Below are positions 54,242-63,042 of a stretch of DNA of 64,000 bases, in pieces. Every line of letters begins with the position of its first letter. Position 1 is the stretch's first letter. The notes beneath the pieces are model-generated. The model was given only the letters and a program-made list of their open reading frames with translations, did no database searches and was not told the DNA's origin. The DNA is taken from positions 806,001-870,000 of the forward strand of contig NZ_QKSB01000001.1 of assembly GCF_003234935.1 (NCBI RefSeq), read 5' to 3'. This stretch comes from Putridiphycobacter roseus. GTDB taxonomy: Bacteria > Bacteroidota > Bacteroidia > Flavobacteriales_D > Crocinitomicaceae. The position numbers and the translations under genes were made by a program.

Positions 54242-55220
54242 AAAGGTAAATAGAATAGTAATCAGCAGAACAGATAGTATTGGAGACGTTGCCTTAACAC
54301 TTCCAATGGCTGGTATTCTTAAAACAAAATTTCCAGACGCCACCATCATTTTTTTAGGGAACACCTATACCGAACCCATTATTAATTGCAGTTCCGAAAT
54401 AGAGGAAGTTTGGTGTTGGGCTGACCTTCAAAAAATGGAAGAGCAAGCACAAATTAAATGGCTGAAAAATCAGAATATTGATGTCTTTATACACGTTTTT
54501 CCTAGGAGAGAAATTGCGCGCTTAGCCCAAAAAGCTAAAATAAAATACAGAATTGGTACTGCACACCGCCTTTTTCACCTGCTAACTTGTAACTATCGGG
54601 TTAATTTTTCTAGGAAAAATTCCATGCTACATGAATCACAACTAAACATTAAATTATTAGCCCCATTTGGCATAACCAAATTATACCCATTAAAAACTTT
54701 ATCAAAACAAGCTCAATTCAATCGCATTCCAACACTCCCTCAAAAATTTAAATCACTCTTGTCCACCGAAAAAAAGAACCTTATATTTCATCCGAAATCT
54801 AAAGGAAGTGCTTTAGAGTGGGGCGTTGACAATTTTATAGCGCTTTCAAAAAAGTTAAGTAAGTATGAATTGTTTTTTACTGGCACAGAAGAAGAGGCAG
54901 CTTCTTTTAGAGAAAAACTACCAGACATGGCACATATACACGACCTGTCAGGTAAAATGAGCTTAGAAGAGCTAATTGCTTTTATACATGCTGCAGATGG
55001 GCTAATGGCTGCTAGTACTGGTCCTTTGCATATTGCAGGGTTATCTAATATCAAAACCATTGGCCTATTCACACCTAGAAAGCCTTTGCATTTTGGCAGG
55101 TGGCAACCTTTAGGAGATCATGTACTAATTCTAGAAGAAAAAACAATTTCTGAAAGAAATGAATTACTAAACATTGAAGTAGATTTTGTTCAAAAAGCAA
55201 TAGAACGGTTTCTTATTTAA
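54234..55220 (+). CDS. Glycosyltransferase family 9 (heptosyltransferase-like)
   Basis: 328-residue GT-B enzyme of the ADP-heptose:LPS heptosyltransferase family, expected to extend the LPS inner core at the cytosolic face. Motifs: VISRTDSIGDVALTLPMAGI at the N-terminus (with the catalytic D of the family), LIFHPKSKGSALEWGV at the domain joint, and the C-terminal HDLSGKMSLEELIAFIHAAD then STGPLHIAGL, TIGLFTPRKP, which bind the nucleotide sugar. Start is GTG at 54234, inside the preceding gene. Heptose itself is not proven. Last gene of the operon that begins with the DUF349 gene. Confidence 0.88.
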   Translation: MIKKVNRIVISRTDSIGDVALTLPMAGILKTKFPDATIIFLGNTYTEPIINCSSEIEEVWCWADLQKMEEQAQIKWLKNQNIDVFIHVFPRREIARLAQKAKIKYRIGTAHRLFHLLTCNYRVNFSRKNSMLHESQLNIKLLAPFGITKLYPLKTLSKQAQFNRIPTLPQKFKSLLSTEKKNLIFHPKSKGSALEWGVDNFIALSKKLSKYELFFTGTEEEAASFREKLPDMAHIHDLSGKMSLEELIAFIHAADGLMAASTGPLHIAGLSNIKTIGLFTPRKPLHFGRWQPLGDHVLILEEKTISERNELLNIEVDFVQKAIERFLI

Positions 55221-55407
55221 CATGGAAAGAGCTCAACTATTAATTGAACTCTTCCGCTTGAAATGAAAAAAACTACTTACTCAACGAACAATGTAAGAAA
55301 TATAATTGAACTTTCCAAAATATTTGTTAATTAACTCTCTATAAACCCCTGTTGTTAAAGTTTGGCACTGCATTTGCAAATGTGTTAGTGTAACAAAATT
55401 TAATTAT

Positions 55408-56199
55408 ATGAAAACTTCCATACTTATATTAACCTTAATTATAACTGGTTTCAGTTTTAAGGCACAAGCGGGAGAAACAACTCCTTATAGAAAAGTAAAC
55501 AATACCGCATTTCAACCTGGTGAAAAATTAACCTATAGACTGTCTTATGGCATTATAGATGCTGGCGAAGCAGTCCTTAGTGTAGAAGAATCAAAAAAAT
55601 CAATTCAAGGTAGAAAACTATGGCGAGTAAGAGGGGTTGGCAGAACTATTTCAGCATTTGAATGGTTCTACAAGGTAAACGACGTATACGAATCGCACAT
55701 GGATGCTGAGGGGATGTTTCCTTGGTTGTTTATTAGACGCGTAAACGAGGGAGGCTACAAAATTAACCAAGATTATACCTTTTACCAACATAAAAAAGTA
55801 GTAGATAATGGGGAAGGAAAAAAATATAAAGTCCCAAACATGGTACAAGATATGCTGTCTTCATTCTACTATGCAAGAACACTTGACTATTCTAATGCAC
55901 AAGTAGGCGATATTTTCACGGTAAATATATTTTTGGACAATGAACTTTATCCAACCAAAATTAAATACAAAGGAAAAGAAACGGTAAAAATTAAAGAAGG
56001 TAAATTCAGGTGTTTGAAATTTGCGCCAGTGGTTCAAGAAGGAAGAGTTTTTAATAGCGAAGAAGACCTAACCGTATGGATTACTGACGACGCCAATAGA
56101 ATTCCAATTTTAGCAAAAGCCAAAATTAAAGTAGGCTCTTTAAAAATGCACTTAGTAAGTTGGGAAAACTTGAAAAATTCAATGGCAAAAGTAAGCTAA
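55408..56199 (+). CDS. DUF3108 domain-containing exported protein
   Basis: 263-residue exported protein with a signal peptide (ILILTLIITGFSFKAQA) and a DUF3108 domain covering nearly all of the mature chain: FQPGEKLTYRLSYGIIDAGE near the start, FEWFYKVNDVYESHMDAEG, then VGDIFTVNIFLDNELYPTK and LTVWITDDANRIPILAKAKI near the end. Beta-rich; proteins of this group are periplasmic or outer-membrane associated, function unknown. Separated from the GT9 gene by 187 bases; followed by a terminator shared with the convergent yraN gene. Confidence 0.85.
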   Translation: MKTSILILTLIITGFSFKAQAGETTPYRKVNNTAFQPGEKLTYRLSYGIIDAGEAVLSVEESKKSIQGRKLWRVRGVGRTISAFEWFYKVNDVYESHMDAEGMFPWLFIRRVNEGGYKINQDYTFYQHKKVVDNGEGKKYKVPNMVQDMLSSFYYARTLDYSNAQVGDIFTVNIFLDNELYPTKIKYKGKETVKIKEGKFRCLKFAPVVQEGRVFNSEEDLTVWITDDANRIPILAKAKIKVGSLKMHLVSWENLKNSMAKVS

Positions 56200-56224
56200 A
56201 CATTTTAAGTTAAATAAATAGTAG

Positions 56225-56258
56225 AAAAAGGGTTAAGCTTAGGCTTAACTCTTTTTTT
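56225..56258. terminator. Bidirectional rho-independent terminator
   Basis: Stem of 14 bases (AAAAAGGGTTAAGC at 56225-56238 with GCTTAACTCTTTTT at 56243-56256, one wobble, loop TTAG), then T residues. The A-run on the left gives a T-tract on the minus strand too; it lies just past the yraN stop. Confidence 0.8.
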
Positions 56259-56620
56259 TATCGCAAAGGGTAAAAAGCATCTTCTATATGCACAATGCTT
56301 TTTTCATTCGTATTTAAAATAATAGCTATTATATCAAACCTTGTCTCCATGTCAATTTCATGTTCAATGATATAAGCATTTGCACATTTAATTATTCCTT
56401 TTTGTTTTGTTTTAGAAACGGTGTCTTCAGGTCCCGCTAAATAGGAACTTTGTCTTGTCTTAACTTCTACAATAATCAAATGACAATCTTTTTCACAAAT
56501 AATATCTATTTCTAAATGTTTGAATCGATAGTTACAAGCCAAAACCTTATATCCTTTATCTAATAGATACTTTTTGGCAATTTCCTCTCCTTTTTTTCCA
56601 ATTTCGTTGTGATTTGCCAT
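56258..56620 (-). CDS. yraN: YraN family (UPF0102) putative endonuclease
   Basis: 120-residue protein with the restriction-endonuclease-like fold of the UPF0102/YraN family: KGEEIAKKYLLDKGYKVLAC at the N-terminus, then HLEIDIICEKDCHLIIVEVKTR, with the Glu, Asp and ExK metal-binding residues. The C-terminus IIAIILNTNEKSIVHIEDAF is also typical. The ATG at 56618-56620 is chosen because the family begins a few residues before GKKGEEIA; 16 more codons are open upstream. Divergent from the outer-membrane protein gene at 56680. Confidence 0.9.
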   Translation of the reverse strand: MANHNEIGKKGEEIAKKYLLDKGYKVLACNYRFKHLEIDIICEKDCHLIIVEVKTRQSSYLAGPEDTVSKTKQKGIIKCANAYIIEHEIDMETRFDIIAIILNTNEKSIVHIEDAFYPLR

Positions 56621-56679
56621 ACAGGTAAAAAATAGTTCGTAATTTTGAAACAGTTTTGCGTTATGCAATAAACTAAATT

Positions 56680-57543
56680 ATGAAAAATATTCTTTGCTTT
56701 TTATTTATTTGTTTTTTATCCATTGGTTATGGGCAAAAATATTCCTACAAAAAGAAACAAGCGACACAAGCGGGAGCTATATATTTTTATTGGGGATATA
56801 ATCGTTCTATTTATACCAAAAGTGATATTCAATTTAAAGGCCCTGGTTATAACTTTACCATTCATGATGCCAAAGCACATGACAAACCAGAAAATAATGC
56901 CCGTACCTATTTTAATCCACAAACCCTTTCCGTACCACAATTTAATATCAGATTAGGTTATAGTTATAAACCACATTGGGACATTTCAATTGGATACGAT
57001 CATATGAAATACGTGATGACCGATAATCAATCTGCTTTCATTAGTGGACAAATTGATGCGTCTGCCAATGCATATTTAAATGGCACTTTTGATAATGACC
57101 TTAATTATATCAGCACAAAAACCATACAATACGAAAACTCAAATGGTTTAAACTATATCTCTGTTCAAATTAATAATACAGAATATTTTTACCGTTCTAA
57201 AAACAGAAAATTTTATCTACAAAGAAGAGTTGGACTAGGTATTGGGGGGGTAGTGACACAAACCGATTTTAACTGGAATAACCAGGACTACCATACTGAC
57301 TTAAAAATCTCTGGATTCGGCGCCTCCATTCACACAGGGTTACGGGCTGATTTTTTTAACCGGTTTTTCTTACAATCCAACTGGTCAGCAGGGTACATAA
57401 ATTTACCAAATTTAAATACAATCCGAAATTCCGATCACCGTGCAAAACAGCAATTTGTATATGCCGACTGGCAATTAGTTGGTGGGATATTTTTATATAG
57501 CCGAAAAAAAAATGGCTGTAGTTCATGCCCAGATTGGGACTAA
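56680..57543 (+). CDS. Outer-membrane beta-barrel protein, family not recognised
   Basis: 287-residue exported protein with a signal peptide (ILCFLFICFLSIGYG) followed by beta-barrel-type alternating strands rich in Tyr, Asn and Gly (GAIYFYWGYNRSIYT, FNIRLGYSYKPHWDISIGYD, RRVGLGIGGVVTQTDFNWN, GASIHTGLRADFFNRFFLQS). It ends with ADWQLVGGIFLYSRKK and a short tail with two Cys (GCSSCPDWD), unusual for a barrel. No specific family assigned. Five bases before the tatD-like gene, so probably cotranscribed. Confidence 0.65.
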   Translation: MKNILCFLFICFLSIGYGQKYSYKKKQATQAGAIYFYWGYNRSIYTKSDIQFKGPGYNFTIHDAKAHDKPENNARTYFNPQTLSVPQFNIRLGYSYKPHWDISIGYDHMKYVMTDNQSAFISGQIDASANAYLNGTFDNDLNYISTKTIQYENSNGLNYISVQINNTEYFYRSKNRKFYLQRRVGLGIGGVVTQTDFNWNNQDYHTDLKISGFGASIHTGLRADFFNRFFLQSNWSAGYINLPNLNTIRNSDHRAKQQFVYADWQLVGGIFLYSRKKNGCSSCPDWD

Positions 57544-57548
57544 TACAT

Positions 57549-58322
57549 ATGTTTTATATAGATACACATACCCATTTATATGTCGACGAATTCAAGGAGG
57601 ACCGACAAGAAATGATGGAGAGAGCCATGAAAAATGGTGTCCAAAAATTTTTATTACCAAATATAGATTTGGCGTCCATGCCAAAAATGTTTGCGTTAAC
57701 CAAAGCTTATCCAAAGCAATGCTTCCCTATGCTCGGTTTACATCCTTGTTCTGTAGCTGCAGATTATTTATCTGTATTAGAGAAAATTGAAACAGAATTA
57801 AACCAAAATACCGTTATTGCAATTGGGGAAATTGGGATAGATTTGTATTGGGACAAAACCACCCTTGCCATTCAAAAAGCAGCATTTAAAATTCAAATTG
57901 AATGGGCCAAAAAATTAAAATTACCCATTGTTATTCATGTGCGTGATGCATTTGAAGAAGTTTTTGAAGTACTAGACGAACTCAATGATAATAACCTAAC
58001 AGGAGTTTTTCATTGTTTTACAGGTAACTTAGACCAAGCAAAAAAAGCATTGTCATATGGTGGTTTTAAGTTAGGACTTGGTGGTGTATTGACCTTTAAA
58101 AATTCTGGACTAGATAAAGTAATTGAAAACCTGACATTAAAAGATTTAGTCTTAGAAACCGATTCGCCGTACTTAGCACCAACCCCATATAGAGGAAAAA
58201 GAAACGAGAGTGCCTATTTGGTTAAGGTAGCAGAAAAATTAGCCGAGATATTTAAAGTCGACCAATTAACCATATCGGAACAGACCAATGCAAATACCCT
58301 AGAAATTTTCGGAGAATTGTAA
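57549..58322 (+). CDS. TatD family metal-dependent hydrolase
   Basis: 257-residue TIM-barrel amidohydrolase-type DNase. Metal ligands are visible: FIDTHTHLYVDEF-type start (DxHxH), AIGEIGIDLYW (bridging Glu), PIVIHVRDAFEE (His), VFHCFTGN (His), and LETDSPYLAPTPYRGKRNE (Asp). Length is normal. Relatives (TatD, YcfH, YjjV) have 3'-5' DNase or D-aminoacyl-tRNA-related activities. ATG 57549 is preferred as it directly precedes the first metal motif; the frame is open a little further upstream, overlapping the preceding gene. Confidence 0.92.
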   Translation: MFYIDTHTHLYVDEFKEDRQEMMERAMKNGVQKFLLPNIDLASMPKMFALTKAYPKQCFPMLGLHPCSVAADYLSVLEKIETELNQNTVIAIGEIGIDLYWDKTTLAIQKAAFKIQIEWAKKLKLPIVIHVRDAFEEVFEVLDELNDNNLTGVFHCFTGNLDQAKKALSYGGFKLGLGGVLTFKNSGLDKVIENLTLKDLVLETDSPYLAPTPYRGKRNESAYLVKVAEKLAEIFKVDQLTISEQTNANTLEIFGEL

Positions 58323-58444
58323 TTCCAGCACCCTATTTTCATAAAGAAAAGTTGAAAATACACCCCTTTAAATAAACATAACTTACACATAAAGGAAATT
58401 TAACATTCCAATTAGATTTCATTAATTATCATTGTACTATTAAG

Positions 58445-59479
58445 ATGGAGCACAACCCTAAAGTTTTAATTATTTATACAGGCGGCACAATTGGCATGAT
58501 CAATGACCCTAAGACAGGTGCGTTGAAATCAATCAATTTCAAGCACTTATATAATAATATACCCGAGTTAAAACAAATCGATTATCAATTAGACGTCATT
58601 TCTTTTGATATTCCAATAGATTCTTCAGAAATGAATGCTTCCAATTGGACTTTTTTAGCAAATCTTATAGCCACTAAATACGAAGATTATGATGGATTTG
58701 TAATATTACATGGGTCCGACACCATGGCTTATACCGCTTCTGCCTTAAGTTTTATGTTGTTGGGTTTAAAAAAACCAGTTATTTTAACCGGTTCACAATT
58801 ACCAATTGGTAAAATTAGAACAGATGGTAAGGAAAATTTAATTACAGCGATTGAAATTGCTGGACTTAGAGATATACACGACGAGCCAATTATTCAAGAA
58901 GTCGCTGTTTATTTTGAATATCATTTATATCGTGGAAACCGCGCTTCCAAAATAAGTGCCAATGCTTTTGAAGCATTTGACTCACCAAACTATCCAAATT
59001 TGGCTGTAGCTGGTGTGGAAATAGAATTTGATGAACAAGAGCTATTTAGAACAGCCGCACCAAAATTGGAAGTATTTACCGAATTTAACACCAGAGTAGG
59101 TTTGGTAAAGTTATTTCCAAGCATGTCCATTCCTTCTATCAAAGGATTTTTTGATTTCACTATCAATGAAGCAATTGTCCTAGAAACATTTGGCAGTGGC
59201 AATATGTTTAGTTCTACCGCATTCAATACAATAATAGCAGACTATATTGAAGCAGGAGGATTAGTATTAAATATCACCCAATGTATGAAAGGAAAAGTAG
59301 TTTTTGGCAAATATGAAACCAGTGAAATATTCAAGAAATTAGGCGTAATAAATGGCGTGGATTTAACGACAGAAGCAGCCCTTGCAAAATTGATGTATGT
59401 ATTGGGAAGAACTACAGAAAAAGAAGAAAGAATTGAATTATTAAACTCATCACTTTGTGGTGAGATGCTTAGAAAATAG
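58445..59479 (+). CDS. ansA: Type I L-asparaginase
   Basis: 344-residue asparaginase that hydrolyses L-asparagine to aspartate and ammonia. Catalytic threonines lie in YTGGTIGM (about residues 11-18) and in LHGSDTMAYTASALSFML (HGTDT-type motif). Other marks are ILTGSQLPIGKIRTDG, EVAVYFEYHLYRGNRASK and VLETFGSGN. The N-terminus MEHNPKVLIIYTGG lacks a signal peptide, so it is the cytosolic type I enzyme. Monocistronic with a 128-base gap before the ExbB operon. Confidence 0.94.
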   Translation: MEHNPKVLIIYTGGTIGMINDPKTGALKSINFKHLYNNIPELKQIDYQLDVISFDIPIDSSEMNASNWTFLANLIATKYEDYDGFVILHGSDTMAYTASALSFMLLGLKKPVILTGSQLPIGKIRTDGKENLITAIEIAGLRDIHDEPIIQEVAVYFEYHLYRGNRASKISANAFEAFDSPNYPNLAVAGVEIEFDEQELFRTAAPKLEVFTEFNTRVGLVKLFPSMSIPSIKGFFDFTINEAIVLETFGSGNMFSSTAFNTIIADYIEAGGLVLNITQCMKGKVVFGKYETSEIFKKLGVINGVDLTTEAALAKLMYVLGRTTEKEERIELLNSSLCGEMLRK

Positions 59480-59607
59480 AACTACAGAACTAAAATATAT
59501 AAATTGAAATTAGTATTAATTATAAATTTTTGTACTTTAGCAATTCGTTAAAATAAATAACGGGTTTAATCAAAATAGAAAACAAAAAATAACTCAAATT
59601 TAAAAAA

Positions 59608-60330
59608 ATGAAAAAAGTATTAATGTTAGTAGCTGCCTTTGGAACATCAGCATCATTATTCGCACAAGATTCTAAAGTTGCAGATGTCGCAGAAACATCA
59701 TTTACCAATGTGTTAAAACAAAGGTTTATTGAGGGTGGACCTGAATTTATGGGGGTTGTATTGGCCTGTTTGATTTTTGGTTTAGCCATGGTTATTGAAA
59801 GAATTGTTTATTTAAACTTAGCCACAACAAACACTAAAAAATTAGTTGCTCAAGTAGATGAAGCATTAGCATCAGGTGGTGTTGAAGCTGCAAAAGAAGT
59901 TTGTAGAAATACTAGAGGACCAGTTGCTTCTATTTTTTACCAAGGATTAGATCGTTCTGAAGAAGGAATTGATATGGTTGAAAAATCTGTTATTTCTTAC
60001 GGTGGTGTTCAAATGGGACTTTTAGAAAAGGGTATGTCATGGATTCAATTATTTATTGCTTTGGCGCCAATGTTAGGGTTTATGGGTACGGTAATCGGTA
60101 TGATTCAAGCCTTTGATACCATTGAGACTAATGGTGGTGTACAAGCAGATCAAATTGCTGGTGATATTAAAGTTGCCTTATTAACAACTGTATTTGGTTT
60201 GATTGTAGCAATCATTCTTCAAGTGTTTTACAATTACCTTATTGCAAAAGTGGATGGTATTGTAAACGATATGGAAGATGCATCTATCTCTTTAATTGAT
60301 GTAATGTTGAAAAACAAAGTAGCTAAATAA
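59608..60330 (+). CDS. exbB: MotA/TolQ/ExbB proton channel family protein
   Basis: 240-residue inner-membrane proton-channel subunit that, with ExbD, powers an outer-membrane process through a TonB-like protein. It has an N-terminal signal-peptide-like stretch (VLMLVAAFGTSASLFAQ) before the first of three channel helices (about 47-69, 144-168 and 191-215). The TolQ/ExbB signature is APMLGFMGTVIGMIQAFDTI with GDIKVALLTTVFGLIVAII. First gene of a four-gene operon: ExbB, an unidentified membrane protein, and two ExbD. No TonB gene in the set. Confidence 0.9.
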   Translation: MKKVLMLVAAFGTSASLFAQDSKVADVAETSFTNVLKQRFIEGGPEFMGVVLACLIFGLAMVIERIVYLNLATTNTKKLVAQVDEALASGGVEAAKEVCRNTRGPVASIFYQGLDRSEEGIDMVEKSVISYGGVQMGLLEKGMSWIQLFIALAPMLGFMGTVIGMIQAFDTIETNGGVQADQIAGDIKVALLTTVFGLIVAIILQVFYNYLIAKVDGIVNDMEDASISLIDVMLKNKVAK

Positions 60331-60358
60331 TAATCGAAAAATCGATAATTAAAAGAAT

Positions 60359-61066
60359 ATGGAAAATAAAGTAGTATCATTAATACTGAAAGCTGGTATG
60401 GCGATACTGTTTTTAATAGGCATTGTGCTTATTTGGAACAATATTTCGCTTGCACCAAGCTCTGACGAAGATATCGCCTTAACAGATCAAGCATTTTTTG
60501 TTGTTGAACACGAACAACCTGATGTAGATGGAAAACCTCAAGAACCTACCAAACAAGTTTTATATAACTATGTAGTGGACGCAAAAGCAAACAAAGTGTA
60601 TGACTTAGCGGAAAACAAAGTTTTAAATTACCAAGCATTTGTAGACTCTAAAGGAAATACCAAAACTGTTGAAGGAGAACTAAAAGAAGGCATGCTAAAT
60701 GATTTAGTCAGTAAAAATTATGACTTTCAAAATGCAACCACTAATTCTATCAACTTTACAAAATGGTTGATGATAATTGCATTTATAGTTATTTTATTAT
60801 TTACTGTAATAAACATTATCAATAACCCAAAGAGATTCATTCGCTCTGCAATTGGTTTTGCGGCCTTGATTATCATTGGATTTATTTGCTTTAAAATGGC
60901 ACCCGAAGTTGGGGAAGGAAAAATGCTTGAGACAAGTAATTACACAGATAAAAGTTTCCAATACACAGGAGCTGGAATCTTAGTAACGGGAACGTTATTA
61001 TTCATTACTGTTGGTTTAATCTTGTACCAAGGAGCTATTAATTTATTCAGACTTTTTTCAAAATAA
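60359..61066 (+). CDS. Membrane protein of unknown function within ExbB/ExbD operon
   Basis: 235-residue protein not recognised beyond its context. Predicted helices are at about 8-27 and, after a periplasmic loop of about 100 residues (containing NYVVDAKANKVYDLAENKV), at about 136-156, 164-182 and 207-229. It lies between exbB (28 bases after) and the first exbD (six bases before), so it probably belongs to the same energised complex. The long loop could contact a periplasmic or TonB-like partner; inference only. Confidence 0.65.
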   Translation: MENKVVSLILKAGMAILFLIGIVLIWNNISLAPSSDEDIALTDQAFFVVEHEQPDVDGKPQEPTKQVLYNYVVDAKANKVYDLAENKVLNYQAFVDSKGNTKTVEGELKEGMLNDLVSKNYDFQNATTNSINFTKWLMIIAFIVILLFTVINIINNPKRFIRSAIGFAALIIIGFICFKMAPEVGEGKMLETSNYTDKSFQYTGAGILVTGTLLFITVGLILYQGAINLFRLFSK

Positions 61067-61072
61067 ATAGGT

Positions 61073-61795
61073 ATGGCAAGAAGAGAACTAGAAGAAATTA
61101 ATGCAGGGTCAATGGCCGACATTGCCTTCTTGCTTTTAATATTCTTTATTGTAACCACTACAATGGATTTGGAAGCTGGAATACCTAAAACTTTACCTAT
61201 GAAGGTAGAGGTTCCGGATGATGTAATTCTACCACCTACTAGAATGCGGGATGTATTTTCAATAAACGTAAATGCAAATGACCAACTTTTAGTAGAAACT
61301 GAAAATTTAGATATTTCTCAATTAGAAGAAAAACTCTATTATTTTTATACTGCAAACATGTATACGCCAGAGAAAGATCCTTCTCAAGTAGAATACTTTT
61401 TGCGTGATGTAGAGAGTACAAAACAAGAATTAGGTTTAGCGAAGCAAGAATTAACACAAGATGAAGACAATATTGTTTTAAAATCTGCTGTTTCAAAACT
61501 GGAGAAAAGAAAAGCTGTTTTAGATGCAATGCCTGATGGAAAGTTTTTAGAAATTAACGAACAAGCTGCAATACAGTTAAAACAAAAAGCGGGTACATCA
61601 TACGGTGTTTATATTTCTATAATTAACCACATTGGTAAAGTAGTAAATAAAGTGAAAGACGAACGTTCGAAAGAAATTTTTAACGGTACTTCATATTACG
61701 ACTTAGATCCTAGTATTCCGGAAGACAACGAAAAAATTAAAATATTAGATATCATGGTTCCTGACAGATTGTTAGAACCTGCTATCACAAACTAA
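61073..61795 (+). CDS. exbD: ExbD/TolR family protein with enlarged periplasmic domain
   Basis: 240-residue single-pass inner-membrane protein. The N-terminus is NAGSMADIAFLLLIFFIVTT (about 11-30), with the essential proton-carrying Asp16 at the start of the membrane helix. The periplasmic part is unusually long. An inserted helical segment at about 85-165 (KDPSQVEYFLRDVESTKQEL through EKRKAVL) interrupts the usual ExbD fold, whose last part (SYGVYISIINHIGKVVNKV) resumes later. Ordinary ExbD has about 140 residues. Second ExbD copy follows nine bases downstream. Confidence 0.88.
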   Translation: MARRELEEINAGSMADIAFLLLIFFIVTTTMDLEAGIPKTLPMKVEVPDDVILPPTRMRDVFSINVNANDQLLVETENLDISQLEEKLYYFYTANMYTPEKDPSQVEYFLRDVESTKQELGLAKQELTQDEDNIVLKSAVSKLEKRKAVLDAMPDGKFLEINEQAAIQLKQKAGTSYGVYISIINHIGKVVNKVKDERSKEIFNGTSYYDLDPSIPEDNEKIKILDIMVPDRLLEPAITN

Positions 61796-61804
61796 TTATT
61801 TAAT

Positions 61805-62284
61805 ATGTCGAAATTTAGAAAGAAAGGTAAAAAAGGACAACCACCAGTTAACACGGCGGCATTACCTGATATTGTATTCATGCTATTGTTCTTCTTTATG
61901 GTTGCTACAAGACCAAAAGAGAAAGAACCAACGAATTTAGATTTACAAATTCCAGAATCTGCCATTGCTATTGAATTAAATAAAGATGACGATACAGATT
62001 ACATTTGGGCAGGATATCCAATCAATGGAGGGTCTAATGCTTTGGTGGAAGTGTTTTTAGATGATCAGTTGAAAGTGGATTACACTTCTGCAATAGGAAA
62101 ATGGAAAATAGCTAATAAACCAGCCAATAAGGAGGTTTTTGATGTAGCTACTATTTTAAAAATTGATGATGATGTAAACATGAAAACTGTTGCCAATATC
62201 AAAGATGCATTAAGTGACCCAAAAGTAAAAGGGTATAGAATTGTATATTCTACTAAAAATGATTTAAATCCAACCGATCAATAA
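61805..62284 (+). CDS. exbD: ExbD/TolR family protein
   Basis: 159-residue second ExbD copy. Basic N-terminus KFRKKGKKGQ, then the membrane helix PDIVFMLLFFFMVATRPKEK with the key Asp22, and a standard-size periplasmic domain ending NIKDALSDPKVKGYRIVYST. Two different ExbD subunits in one operon fit the heteromeric ExbB/ExbD arrangements described in Bacteroidota. Last gene before a rho-independent terminator. Confidence 0.88.
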   Translation: MSKFRKKGKKGQPPVNTAALPDIVFMLLFFFMVATRPKEKEPTNLDLQIPESAIAIELNKDDDTDYIWAGYPINGGSNALVEVFLDDQLKVDYTSAIGKWKIANKPANKEVFDVATILKIDDDVNMKTVANIKDALSDPKVKGYRIVYSTKNDLNPTDQ

Positions 62285-62310
62285 ATATAATTGAACGGTT
62301 AACTTTTTAA

Positions 62311-62340
62311 AAACATCCCTAATTGGGATGTTTTTTTTTA
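62311..62340 (+). terminator. Rho-independent terminator of the ExbB/ExbD operon
   Basis: Nine-base stem AAACATCCC (62311-62319) with GGGATGTTT (62325-62333), loop TAATT, then a T-run that reaches the convergent CPBP gene's stop at 62338. Confidence 0.85.
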
Positions 62341-63042
62341 CCCATAATTCAACATGAGGACCTGTAGTGAATTATATAAAAAGTGTATAATTATTGGATA
62401 CCAAATATTATTCAACTTATCATAAGTATACCCCAAAATTAGCCCCACTCCAAAAATTGGTAATACACTTTGTATTTGAAAATGTAAAATGGCAAAACAC
62501 AAAGCAGTCAGTGTAATCCCAATATATACTGACTTGGTCCAATCTACCATTATCTTTTGCAATAGTCCCCGAAATAAAAACTCTTCTGCTACGGCAGGTA
62601 ATACACCAAAAAAGGCTACAGCATAAATAATCTCTACCCCTTCAAAAGAATTAATTAATTTGGTTTGTAATGCTACAATTTCTTCATTCCTATTTAGCGC
62701 ATCTTTAAAGTAGTCAAAATCGACCGCCCAAGCATTGAATACCGAAAGTATATTACTTAGAGCTATTGCGACTATAAATAAACCTAGAGCAGTCAATAGA
62801 CCCTTTAGGTTAATGGATTTGATTTGAATAACGGAATAAAAAGACTGTGCAGTTAGTTTTAAATAAAGTAATCCACCCCCAATAAATACAAATATTTGTG
62901 TGATTAAACCATTTACAATATAATTGGAGGTAATATCCACCTCAAAAAAGTCAACTAAAAATATTTGTAATAAACCACTGACTAAACTGATAAAAATGGT
63001 GGATAGCAATAAAACAGAAAATTGATTAAAATAAGCAGTCAT
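62338..63042 (-). CDS. CPBP family intramembrane metalloprotease
   Basis: 234-residue polytopic membrane protein with about seven helices and the CPBP/Abi motifs: PAVAEEFLFRGLLQ (EExxxR, about residues 139-152), ALCFAILHFQIQS (FxxxH) and HFLYNSLQ (HxxxN). These are the proposed glutamate/histidine active site of Rce1-type intramembrane proteases. Substrate unknown. Stop and start overlap with rodA as TAATG, so it is translated after rodA from the same message. Confidence 0.88.
   Translation of the reverse strand: MTAYFNQFSVLLLSTIFISLVSGLLQIFLVDFFEVDITSNYIVNGLITQIFVFIGGGLLYLKLTAQSFYSVIQIKSINLKGLLTALGLFIVAIALSNILSVFNAWAVDFDYFKDALNRNEEIVALQTKLINSFEGVEIIYAVAFFGVLPAVAEEFLFRGLLQKIMVDWTKSVYIGITLTALCFAILHFQIQSVLPIFGVGLILGYTYDKLNNIWYPIIIHFLYNSLQVLMLNYG

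Noticed and set aside
55221..55262. Hairpin after the GT9 gene (GGAAAGAGCTCAA with TTGAACTCTTCC)
   Set aside because: The stem has a bulge and a mismatch and no T-tract follows, so I did not call it a terminator.
58333..58359. Inverted repeat TATTTTC / GAAAATA upstream of ansA
   Set aside because: Seven AT-rich bases with a 13-base loop are expected by chance in sequence of this composition.
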